A stretch of 46,708 nt of DNA from Chloroflexota bacterium (GTDB lineage: Bacteria; Chloroflexota; Anaerolineae; Anaerolineales; UBA11858): positions 1-46,708 of the forward strand of contig JABGRQ010000156.1 in assembly GCA_018648225.1 (NCBI GenBank), written 5' to 3'. The translations under genes and the position numbers were made by a program. Positions within the stretch are counted from its first letter, which is position 1; the number at the start of each line of letters is the position of its first letter. Of the stretch, positions 34,848 through 42,488 are shown piece after piece. The notes under the pieces were generated by a model that was not told the origin of the DNA, ran no database searches, and worked only from the letters and a program-made list of their open reading frames with translations.

Positions 34848-36266
34848 ATGCCCGATCGGTTACAGCGATTTTCAAGAGAAGATATAGAAAAAATTCATGC
34901 GTCTTCAATGCGTATTCTGGGCGAGATAGGGGTGGTTTTTCAAGCGCCCGAAGCTTTGCAGGTTTTCAAGCAACATGGCTTTAAAGTAAACGGACAGACC
35001 GTATTTTTTAACCAGCATCAACTCACAAAAGCCCTGGAAACGGTGCCGCAACAGTTTGAAATCACGGCGCGCAATCCGGAGAAAAGCGTTCTTGTGGGCA
35101 GCGGCGATCCGGTGTTTGCGCCGGGTTATGGCGCACCCTTCATCACGGATGCCAATGGCACTCAACGCCAGGGCAAGCTGGATGACTATATCAATTTTTG
35201 TAAGCTTGTGCATACATCTGAGCATATCGATATGCTGGGTTACGAGATGATTGATCCCAGCGATGTGCCCTCTGAACATGCATACCTGTATATGATGCAG
35301 GCCAATCTGACCTATTCTGATAAACCCTTCATGGGGTCTGTGGTACCCGTGAGCGCGGCGCTGGATGCCATTGAGATGGCAAGTTTCTTGTGGGGCGGAA
35401 AGGAATTCATTCAAGACAAGTATGTCATCCTGCCGACAATCAACCCTATCTCGCCGCTGGTATGGGATGAGAATATGTCTGGAGCGATTGTGGCCTATGC
35501 AGAAAATAACCAGCCAATTATGTTTGAAAACCTGATGATGTCTGGCTCCACCGGCCCGATCACCCTGGCGGGCACGATTGTGTTGCAGAACGCCGAGATT
35601 CTTTCGGGGCTGGTGCTTACGCAATTGATTACCCCAGGGCTGCCCGTCATTTTTGGCAATATTCCCGGCATCACTGACATGCGCAGCGGAAATCTCTCCA
35701 TCGGCGCGCCAGAGACTTCGATCTTTGTTTCGGCAAACGCACAGATGGCTCAATTCTACGGAGTCCCTGGGCGCAGCGGCGGCAATCTCACCGATGCCCA
35801 CATTCCCGATATGCAGGCCGGGATCGAATCGGCGCTGTGTATGTTAACCGCCATGCGCTCTGGCACGACTTTCCTGCTGCATTCTTGCGGAATTCTGGGA
35901 GCTTATCTCTCGATGAGCTATGAGAAATTCATCCTTGATGAGGAGATCATCGCCATGGTCAAGCGCATACTACGCCCGGTGATAATCTCCGATACGACGA
36001 TTGATTTCGATACCATCAACGAAGTCGGCGCTGGTGGCGAATTCCTTAGCCATCCCACAACTTTTGAACATTTTCGAGATGAGCATTTTGACACCACTTT
36101 GTTCAATCGTCTGGGGTATAACGAGTGGGTACAACAAGGCAAAAAAGATGCCATCACGCGGGCCGGAGAAATTTATAAAGCGCGCTTGGAGAGCTACGAA
36201 AAACCTGAACTTGACCCAGAGATTGAGAAGAGAATTAGCAACTATATTCAGGAAAAAGTATGTTGA
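34848..36266 (+). CDS. Trimethylamine methyltransferase (MttB) family protein, non-pyrrolysine type
   Basis: Cobalamin-linked methyltransferase family protein of 472 residues. The MttB-like segment GRSGGNLTDAHIPDMQAGIESAL and the flanking GNIPGITDMRSGNLSIGAPE are clear. In methanogen MttB a TAG-encoded pyrrolysine sits in the active site; here the frame has no internal TAG, as in the MtgB-like homologues that demethylate glycine betaine or related quaternary amines. GGAG precedes the start. No corrinoid protein or partner methyltransferase lies nearby. The stop overlaps an amidotransferase gene by 7 bases. Confidence 0.87.
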   Translation: MPDRLQRFSREDIEKIHASSMRILGEIGVVFQAPEALQVFKQHGFKVNGQTVFFNQHQLTKALETVPQQFEITARNPEKSVLVGSGDPVFAPGYGAPFITDANGTQRQGKLDDYINFCKLVHTSEHIDMLGYEMIDPSDVPSEHAYLYMMQANLTYSDKPFMGSVVPVSAALDAIEMASFLWGGKEFIQDKYVILPTINPISPLVWDENMSGAIVAYAENNQPIMFENLMMSGSTGPITLAGTIVLQNAEILSGLVLTQLITPGLPVIFGNIPGITDMRSGNLSIGAPETSIFVSANAQMAQFYGVPGRSGGNLTDAHIPDMQAGIESALCMLTAMRSGTTFLLHSCGILGAYLSMSYEKFILDEEIIAMVKRILRPVIISDTTIDFDTINEVGAGGEFLSHPTTFEHFRDEHFDTTLFNRLGYNEWVQQGKKDAITRAGEIYKARLESYEKPELDPEIEKRISNYIQEKVC

Positions 36267-36967
36267 AAATTGGAATTTTAGATACCTTCCCACCTAACGA
36301 AATCACCATCAATTGGAATCACACCCCCGTTGATGCATATATCCGCTTTCTGGAACAGGTTAGCCCGTCGTTTTCGTATACCGGGTATGCTGTTGCCCAG
36401 GGTGAGTTTCCTGCTACGCTTGATGCGTGTGATGCTTATCTGATCACAGGCAGCCCGCGCGGCGTTTATGATTCCGACCCGTGGATTGCCCAATTAATTA
36501 ATTTTATTCAAGCGAGTTATCAGGCAGGCAAGAAACTGGTCGGGATTTGTTTTGGGCATCAAATTTTAGCGCATGCTCTAGGCGGGTATGCGGCCAAATC
36601 CGTAAAAGGCTGGGGGTTGGGTTTGAAAACGTTTAATGTCAGTGTCCAAAAACCCTGGATGGAGCCTGTGCCTGATTCGTGTTCCCTGTATTTCGTACAT
36701 CAAGATCAGGTGACACAATTGCCGCCCGAAGCCGAATTACTCGGCGGCAATGATTTTTGCCCGAATCTCTTTTTCAGCATAGACGATCAAGTTTTTGGCA
36801 TTCAAGGACATCCCGAATTCACGCCTGACCTGATGCGCGCGATTGTAAAGACGCGTGAAAAATTTGTGGGGGCAGAACCCTATGCTGAAGCGCTCGATTC
36901 GCTCGACAGCGGCACACCTGATAATCGTCTTTTTGCACAGTGGATTACAAAATTTTTAACTTCATAA
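36260..36967 (+). CDS. Class I glutamine amidotransferase-like protein
   Basis: A 235-residue stand-alone GATase1 domain. The nucleophile elbow GICFGHQILAHALGG gives the catalytic cysteine, and GIQGHPEF the histidine. It resembles GMP-synthase-like or gamma-glutamyl amine hydrolase proteins. The 7-base overlap with the MttB-family gene implies a joint pathway; I infer processing of a gamma-glutamylated or methylated amine, without direct proof. Confidence 0.85.
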   Translation: MLKIGILDTFPPNEITINWNHTPVDAYIRFLEQVSPSFSYTGYAVAQGEFPATLDACDAYLITGSPRGVYDSDPWIAQLINFIQASYQAGKKLVGICFGHQILAHALGGYAAKSVKGWGLGLKTFNVSVQKPWMEPVPDSCSLYFVHQDQVTQLPPEAELLGGNDFCPNLFFSIDDQVFGIQGHPEFTPDLMRAIVKTREKFVGAEPYAEALDSLDSGTPDNRLFAQWITKFLTS

Positions 36968-37026
36968 CACCAATCCTGCGGACTTCAGTGCATTTCAATC
37001 TTTATGCTTTGTGGGAAATATGTGGG

Positions 37027-38532
37027 TTATGTTGGGATAATGTGGGATAACAAAGCCAAACTCAGCAGCACAATCAACCCTGCAACCATCAACCAGCCAA
37101 ACCAGTCGCCAAAATGAGTGTACATTGTCTCGCCTTCAACTGTATATGTCTCACCCAAGATTACGCCGCGCTGGTTGATCTCACCTTCGGCGGTAATGCG
37201 TCCGTAAGGATCGATCACCAATGAGATGCCGCTGGTCGTGCCCAGACCCATCGCCACGCGATTCTCCGCGGCGCGAAAAACCCCATCCGAAGCGTGGAAT
37301 GGCGGGAAGTTGGGGTTGGCATCAAAATCATCATCAACGGTCATCAATACGATCTCTGCACCATTGCGGGCCAGCTCGCGCGTGATCTCGAGACGATGCC
37401 GATCCCAGCAGACAGCCAGACCAACTTCACCGTAGGGGGATGTGAAAACGGGATAATCGCGCGGCCCCGGCACGAATCCGGCGGCTTCTTCACCGGAAGT
37501 CGTGTTGATCTTTGCTCTCCGGCCGGATTCTACGCCCGCGGGAGATACCATCAACGCCGTGTCGTGCATCCCGCTGGGAGCATTCCACACCACATCGGCG
37601 ACGATATAGCTGCCCATCTCGGTTGCTAATCCTTTGAGTTGATCCATGAAATAGGCATCATCCGCGTCTGCAAACTCATTCTCCGACCAGACAACAAAGT
37701 CGGGATGCTGATCAGCAACAGAGCGAGTAAGCACTGCATCCAAATCGAAAATGGCCTGCGATATTTCGGGAGAATTGGCTTTCGTGCCATCAAATTCGCC
37801 CGTCGCAAGAATATCAGGGGCCTGGTTGACTAAATCTGTCAGCGCAGCAATGGTGAAGGTATCATCAGGAGGCTTGGGAATAGAAAACGCTCCCCAACTT
37901 AGTACAACGACAACGAAAGCCAGAGCAGCTAAACTTGTTCTCAAGCTAACTCTCAAACCTTCTAGCTTTCCAACTTTCAACACGAAAAACACAATCGCCA
38001 CATTCGCCAGCATGATGAGAAAACTCAATCCCGGAAATCCAGTAACGCTCAAAACCTGCAACGCAGGCGGGAAGCGCCAGGCGCTCTTGGCGAGCAGTAC
38101 AAACCACCAGTCATCAACAACCGGGGCGATGAATTTGACGAATTCAATCGCCGACCATGCTACAGGCAACGCAAGCAGTTTGAACACCCCAGGAAGGCGC
38201 GTTTCCAGCCACACGCCCAGTTGGATGATTCCGGCGTAGAAGCTGCCCACAGCCAAAATCAAAAAGTAGCCCAAAATAGGTGGGAAAATGTCCGGATACC
38301 AGTTATGCACCCCAATGGACAGAATCACGCCAAAGGGGAGCGCGATCGCGAAATGCTGTTTGGTCGGCGAAACCGCGAGCACTAGCAGCAACGGCACGAG
38401 GGCAATCCATCCCAAAAAGGGGATGTCGAATCCCGGCATGGAAGCCGTGAGCAAAATCCCAGACAGGGTGGAGAGAAGCAATTTAGCCAAAATGGGCAAT
38501 CTTACGAGTTTGGTTATAGCGTTACCTGACAT
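37027..38532 (-). CDS. lnt: Apolipoprotein N-acyltransferase-like membrane protein
   Basis: Polytopic N-terminal half with about six or seven helices, then a carbon-nitrogen hydrolase domain and a last membrane helix (WFGWLMVAGLIVLLSLALL). The catalytic triad can be read as E in VVWSENEFAD, K in GRRAKINT and C in GLAVCWDRHR. Lnt acylates the N-terminal cysteine of lipoproteins; the K-region here differs from the classic form, so the substrate could be different. Residues about 183-193 (KVGKLEGLRVS) may derive from a TTGAAAGTTG-type repeat. The 59-base gap downstream of the amidotransferase has no clear terminator. Confidence 0.82.
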   Translation of the reverse strand: MSGNAITKLVRLPILAKLLLSTLSGILLTASMPGFDIPFLGWIALVPLLLVLAVSPTKQHFAIALPFGVILSIGVHNWYPDIFPPILGYFLILAVGSFYAGIIQLGVWLETRLPGVFKLLALPVAWSAIEFVKFIAPVVDDWWFVLLAKSAWRFPPALQVLSVTGFPGLSFLIMLANVAIVFFVLKVGKLEGLRVSLRTSLAALAFVVVVLSWGAFSIPKPPDDTFTIAALTDLVNQAPDILATGEFDGTKANSPEISQAIFDLDAVLTRSVADQHPDFVVWSENEFADADDAYFMDQLKGLATEMGSYIVADVVWNAPSGMHDTALMVSPAGVESGRRAKINTTSGEEAAGFVPGPRDYPVFTSPYGEVGLAVCWDRHRLEITRELARNGAEIVLMTVDDDFDANPNFPPFHASDGVFRAAENRVAMGLGTTSGISLVIDPYGRITAEGEINQRGVILGETYTVEGETMYTHFGDWFGWLMVAGLIVLLSLALLSHIIPT

Positions 38533-38541
38533 TCTGTTCTC

Positions 38542-40662
38542 CTAAAGAGTGCTCTTCAAAAGTTCGAGTGTACTTTCTACTGCAACGTCACCCTGATGCG
38601 TTCCGGCGATATTTCCCTGAGCATCTAGCACAACTACGCCTGCCATCTGATTGACGTCCTTCAGGTCGGCAGCGTTAGTGACTGTGCCGTCCCAATCGGG
38701 CAAGATAAGTACATAATCTTCGGCGTTGAGGCCTTCGGGCAGCGCCGCGGCGGCTTCTTCATAAGAACTGCGCATGGCGCGCTCAGCAAAATTACGGAAG
38801 AGTTTCGGCACTGTGCGCAGGTCTACTACGTTGGCGATCAGTAGATTTTCCGCTTTGGTGTAAGCCTCCACAGCACGGATGGCGGCGTTCACCTGCGCGG
38901 CTTCTTCGGAGGTCTCCTGCGTGTGGAAGATCAGCACAGCGGGTTTGCCGATGGCTTTCAGGCCAATCTCGCGCCCGGAGCCAATCGCTTTGAGCATCAC
39001 ATTGGGGAGTTTCACCCCCGGCCCCTCTCCTTCAAGCGAGTTGGGAGTCTGACTCCCTCTCCCAGTGGGAGATGGCTGGGGTGAGGGGTCTGACATCTCA
39101 ATTCCCGTCATCAAAACTACCTCTTCGCCATCCAGATAACCACGCACATGGCTGGCGGTCTCGCGCCCGGAGAGCAACGCCGCGCTCATGCCGCCTGCAA
39201 AAGTCCATGCACCTGCCAAAAAGAGATTGGGAATCGGTGTGGCCGCGTTCAGGCGGTTGAAGTACATATTCTCCACCGACTGCTCGGTGCCGTAGATGCT
39301 GCCTGCCGGATTGCGGCTGTAACGCCAATTGGTCAGCGGGGTGCCAATTTCTTTGTATTTTATTGCCTTTCGCAAACCAGGGATTAATTTTTCAGCGCGC
39401 TCAATCAACTCGTCGGCAGCGGCCTCTTTGAGTTCAAGATATTGCGGATTTTTACCATAATCCTTGAGTGAGCCGCGCGTGCCCCATTGATCAAAGCTAT
39501 CCCAATGAGCCAACGAGAAAATTCCTAAAACCGAACCGCGCGCGGGGGAGCACGCCGGGTCCACCTGATCGTAATGCGTAATCGAAATTCCGGTGCGCTC
39601 GAACACTCCATCCAAAACGGCCCGGTAATCTTCTTCGGCCTGATAACTCTCGTTGACGAAGATTTCGTGATGCGGCCAGCCTTCCGCCTTGAGATCACGA
39701 TCCAGCCCGAGGTAGACGATCAAGTTTGAGATAGCGGGCGGGGCGGACTCGATTTCGGCTTGATACTGCGCAGGAAGATGTTCACGCCCCACAAATTTGA
39801 GCAGCGTATCAGGTGCATTGGCGTTGCTGATGACCACATCGGCCTCGACGCGTAAACCCTTTTCGGTCTCTACAGCGACCGCTTTTCCATTTTGGATTTC
39901 TATGCGATTGACCGTTTGCCGATAACGAATCTCGCCGTCGTTGTCTTTGATGGCAGCCTCGATGGCGCGGCTCATCGCCATGCTGCCGCCTTCGGGGTAA
40001 TACGCCCCGAAGAGATGATAACTGACCCAGGGGAAGATAAAGGTTGCTGCGTTAAGTTGAGCGGGTGGCAGGCCGTAATAGCCCCACAACGTCGAGAAGA
40101 CAGCCTTGAGCTGCTCGTCGTTAATGAACCGCGCCATGAAATCGGCCCAACTCATGGACATGGTTGCCAGCATCTTGGGGTACACGGTGGGCATCCGCTC
40201 GATGGGGGGGCGCGTGCCGATGGTCGCATCTTCACCAAAACGGCGCACCTGCCAGTAAGTCTCGATCATCTCCGCGATCATGGCGCGAATACCATTTTTC
40301 TCGTGGGGGAAGTTGCGAATCAGTTCGGCTTCATAGGCTACCGGATCGGCGTGGGCGGTGATTTCGTGTTCGGGGAACTGCACGGTGTAAAAGGGGTCCA
40401 TACGATGAAAGTGGACGCGCTCGGTCACGCCCAAATCTTTGAGCACAGGGTACGCCCAGCCGCCGGGTCCGGCGCCATCAATGGCATGCAGGGCAACTTC
40501 AAAGCGATATTTGCCGCGCCGGAATTCGTGGGCGTAGCCGCCAGGGACGCTGTGATGCTCGAGAACGAGAACTTTTTTGCCAGCTTTCGCAAGGTAAGCG
40601 GCAGATGAAAGCCCCCCCAGCCCCGCGCCGATGACAACAACATCGTATTTTTCTATGGTCAT
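38542..40662 (-). CDS. Phytoene desaturase-like FAD protein with thioredoxin-like C-terminal extension
   Basis: Residues 1-520 are a carotenoid isomerase/phytoene desaturase-type flavoprotein: VVVIGAGLGGLSSAAYLAKAG, GGYAHEFRRG and, near the end, NLFLAGAWTFAGGMSAALLSG. Residues about 524-549 are encoded by a dispersed repeat (DPSPQPSPTGRG ... GEGPGVKL). The last 155 residues look like a thioredoxin/peroxiredoxin fold (KPAVLIFHTQETSEEAAQ, GVVVLDAQGNIAGTHQGD) without a CxxC. AAGGAG precedes the start. The substrate may be a retinoid, carotenoid or other lipid. It lies downstream of a PadR regulator. Confidence 0.83.
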   Translation of the reverse strand: MTIEKYDVVVIGAGLGGLSSAAYLAKAGKKVLVLEHHSVPGGYAHEFRRGKYRFEVALHAIDGAGPGGWAYPVLKDLGVTERVHFHRMDPFYTVQFPEHEITAHADPVAYEAELIRNFPHEKNGIRAMIAEMIETYWQVRRFGEDATIGTRPPIERMPTVYPKMLATMSMSWADFMARFINDEQLKAVFSTLWGYYGLPPAQLNAATFIFPWVSYHLFGAYYPEGGSMAMSRAIEAAIKDNDGEIRYRQTVNRIEIQNGKAVAVETEKGLRVEADVVISNANAPDTLLKFVGREHLPAQYQAEIESAPPAISNLIVYLGLDRDLKAEGWPHHEIFVNESYQAEEDYRAVLDGVFERTGISITHYDQVDPACSPARGSVLGIFSLAHWDSFDQWGTRGSLKDYGKNPQYLELKEAAADELIERAEKLIPGLRKAIKYKEIGTPLTNWRYSRNPAGSIYGTEQSVENMYFNRLNAATPIPNLFLAGAWTFAGGMSAALLSGRETASHVRGYLDGEEVVLMTGIEMSDPSPQPSPTGRGSQTPNSLEGEGPGVKLPNVMLKAIGSGREIGLKAIGKPAVLIFHTQETSEEAAQVNAAIRAVEAYTKAENLLIANVVDLRTVPKLFRNFAERAMRSSYEEAAAALPEGLNAEDYVLILPDWDGTVTNAADLKDVNQMAGVVVLDAQGNIAGTHQGDVAVESTLELLKSTL
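39013..39089. repeat. CCCTCACCC-type repeat inside the FAD desaturase-like gene (copy 4)
   Basis: ACCCCCGGCCCCTCTCC, a central GGGAGTCTGACTCCC palindrome, CTCTCCCAGTGGGAG and GGGGTGAGGGG are arranged as an inverted repeat, kept in frame and encoding the linker between the two domains. Confidence 0.75.
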
Positions 40663-40679
40663 GTTTAGCTCCTTAGATA

Positions 40680-40712
40680 AGTATTGATATATAATTATTG
40701 ATATTCATAAAC
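40680..40712. promoter_or_regulatory. AT-rich control region of the FAD desaturase-like gene
   Basis: Two direct TATTGATAT units 15 to 16 bases apart around ATATAATTAT. It shares AATTATATAT with the dyad upstream of padR, so it is a candidate second PadR site. Confidence 0.4.
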
Positions 40713-40734
40713 AAAAAAAAGAGAGTGGTCTCGT

Positions 40735-40767
40735 AGGTGACAGTCACGCATAACGTGACTGTCACCT
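40735..40767. repeat. Perfect AGGTGACAGTCACG hairpin
   Basis: A perfect 14-bp stem (40735-40748 and 40754-40767) with loop CATAA, seven bases beyond the PadR stop. On the - strand a run of T follows about 12 bases later, so it could terminate padR; a related stem is at 46191-46219. Confidence 0.75.
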
Positions 40768-40774
40768 TTCGTTT

Positions 40775-41323
40775 TTACCACCCCTCCACCATCCCAATCG
40801 TCTCATCCAGCCAGCGGACGAACATCTCTTCGAAGAGTACGCCGAAGCGGCGCGTGGCATCCCAAAGCTCGGCATCTTTTTCTAACTGCGGCATCCCTTC
40901 CGCAATTTCCCGGATGAAAGCGTGGGTGGCGGTTTCGTAATGTTCCATCTGGCGCTGGTGCAGATCGCGCAGCAGGCGCAATTGGGTGAGCATTTTTTCT
41001 TTATCGCCGCCCGCCGAAAAGAAGAGTTTCACCAGCAAGCCTTCTTTACGCGGCTGAAGCTCCGTTTCGGGTTGCGCCAGCCAGTCGTTTAAGTCAGCGT
41101 AGCCTGCCTCGGTAATCGTGTACACGCGCCGGTCGGGTCGGTTTTCCTGGGCTTCAATGTGTGATTTTAGCAAATCCTCTTCTTCCAGTTTTTTCAGCGT
41201 GGTGTATATTTGGCTCTGTTTGGCGTGCCAAAAATTGGCTGTGGACTCGTCCATAAATTGTTTGAGTTCATAGCCGGTCATGGGGGTGTAGTTGAGAAAG
41301 CCAAGCAAGACATATTTGAGCAT
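40775..41323 (-). CDS. PadR-family transcriptional regulator
   Basis: A 182-residue winged-helix repressor: MLKYVLLGFLNYTPMTGYELKQFM is the family N-terminus, QSQIYTTLKKLEEEDLL the recognition helix and RRVYTITEAGYADL the wing, followed by a long helical C-terminal domain. A perfect 12-bp dyad lies directly over its promoter. Immediately downstream is the FAD desaturase-like gene on the same strand, the obvious target. Confidence 0.92.
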   Translation of the reverse strand: MLKYVLLGFLNYTPMTGYELKQFMDESTANFWHAKQSQIYTTLKKLEEEDLLKSHIEAQENRPDRRVYTITEAGYADLNDWLAQPETELQPRKEGLLVKLFFSAGGDKEKMLTQLRLLRDLHQRQMEHYETATHAFIREIAEGMPQLEKDAELWDATRRFGVLFEEMFVRWLDETIGMVEGW

Positions 41324-41332
41324 TGCATCATC

Positions 41333-41360
41333 CTTTATATATAAATAATTATATATAAAG
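41333..41360. promoter_or_regulatory. Probable PadR operator
   Basis: CTTTATATATAA-ATAA-TTATATATAAAG is a perfect 12-bp inverted repeat with a 4-base spacer, 10 to 37 bases upstream of the padR start. Its position over the promoter fits autorepression. Confidence 0.65.
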
Positions 41361-41452
41361 CAATAATTTTGTCAAGCAGAAAACCCGTTTTCCTCACAAA
41401 TTCATTCGATTTGGGGTATGATATAGCCACAATCGGTCGTCAGTGACCCGTA

Positions 41453-41504
41453 TTCAGTTACCGTCTGGATGCTGACCACTGCTTACTGATAACTGGTTAC
41501 TGAA
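41453..41504. repeat. TTCAGTTACC/GGTTACTGAA repeat
   Basis: Arms TTCAGTTACC and GGTTACTGAA pair with one mismatch, with inner TACTGATAACTGG units. It occupies the leader of the fumarase gene, whose GGAGG ribosome binding site follows at 41509-41513. Confidence 0.6.
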
Positions 41505-41518
41505 GTCTGGAGGTTTCC

Positions 41519-42397
41519 ATGCAACCTGATCTCACCCAAAATATTCTCGAATTGGTACGCCTGACAGCCACCAATCTGCCCCTGGATGTGGAAGCAAAAC
41601 TTCGCGCCTCGCTGGCACAAGAAGAAGCGGGTTCGGCAGCGGCGGGCGCGCTGGATACGATCATCCAAAATGTGGAAATGGCGCGCGCTAACTCCACACC
41701 AATTTGCCAGGATACTGGCACGCCACTCTTTTATGTGCATTACCCCGAGGGCTGGAGCACGCGCAAACTTCGAGCGCAGATTCAGGCCGCGGTGGGGCAG
41801 GCCACCAAACAATCATACCTGCGCCCCAACTCGGTCAACGCCGTCAGTGGCAAAAATACGGGTGATAATTCCGGCGATGAGCACTATCCCACGATCCATT
41901 TTGAAGAAGTGAACGAAGACCAACCCCTGACAATCGAATTGATGCTTAAAGGCGGCGGCTGTGAAAATGTTGGCGCGCAGTACAAGCTGCCAGATAACAA
42001 ACTCGGCGCGGGACGCGATCTCGAAGGGGTGCGTAAAGTCGTGCTGGATGCGGTTTTTCAGGCCCAGGGCAAGGGTTGCGCCCCCGGCTCGTTGGGCGTA
42101 TCCATCGGCGGGGACCGCGGTTCGTCGTATCTGGCCTCCAAAGAAGCTTTGCTCGGCCAGATGGAAGAAGCGAACCCCGCCCCCGAGATCGCCGCATTGG
42201 AAAAACGCATTACTGGGGAAGCCAACCAGATGGGCATCGGCCCGATGGGCTTCGGGGGCAAAACCACTGTGCTGGATACCAAGATCAAAGGGCTGCATCG
42301 TTTACCGGCCAGCTATTTCGTCTCGGTTTCGTATATGTGCTGGGCCTACCGCCGCCGCAAAATGATTGTAGCAAATGACAAGGTAGCGTATTCGTAA
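41519..42397 (+). CDS. Class I fumarate hydratase alpha subunit / tartrate dehydratase-type
   Basis: Iron-sulfur hydro-lyase half of 292 residues. Cysteines in CQDTGTPLFYVHYP, GGGCENVGAQYKLP and GKGCAPGSLGVSIGGDRGSS are the expected 4Fe-4S ligands. In two-subunit class I enzymes the beta subunit normally follows, but here the next gene is the SEDS protein, so the beta subunit must be elsewhere. Fumarate hydration is likely, tartrate dehydration possible. A strong hairpin follows the stop. Confidence 0.9.
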   Translation: MQPDLTQNILELVRLTATNLPLDVEAKLRASLAQEEAGSAAAGALDTIIQNVEMARANSTPICQDTGTPLFYVHYPEGWSTRKLRAQIQAAVGQATKQSYLRPNSVNAVSGKNTGDNSGDEHYPTIHFEEVNEDQPLTIELMLKGGGCENVGAQYKLPDNKLGAGRDLEGVRKVVLDAVFQAQGKGCAPGSLGVSIGGDRGSSYLASKEALLGQMEEANPAPEIAALEKRITGEANQMGIGPMGFGGKTTVLDTKIKGLHRLPASYFVSVSYMCWAYRRRKMIVANDKVAYS

Positions 42398-42407
42398 ATC
42401 AAAACAG

Positions 42408-42437
42408 GCGATCAGGGATTATCTAATCCCTGATCGC
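42408..42437 (+). terminator. Hairpin after the fumarase gene
   Basis: GCGATCAGGGATTA and TAATCCCTGATCGC pair perfectly over 14 bp with a 2-base centre. No U-tract follows, so it may be a repeat or a rho-assisted stop. Confidence 0.5.
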
Positions 42438-42488
42438 TAATCGGGGGAATGATTTCACAGCCGCGGCTTTTCCCGATACAATAACCCT

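Noticed and set aside
34905-35801. Open frame of 298 codons opposite the MttB-family gene
   Set aside because: Shadow of a well-supported gene; no recognisable domain or ribosome binding site.
34848-36266. Possible pyrrolysine-coded TAG in the MttB-family gene
   Set aside because: The frame runs through the active-site region without any in-frame TAG and the protein has full length.
39892-40608. Open frame of 238 codons opposite the FAD desaturase-like gene
   Set aside because: Antisense to the Rossmann and substrate domains of a clear flavoprotein.
40735-40767. Perfect hairpin as a PadR operator
   Set aside because: It is beyond the padR stop, GC-rich, resembles the stem at 46191-46219, and is better explained as a dispersed repeat or terminator.
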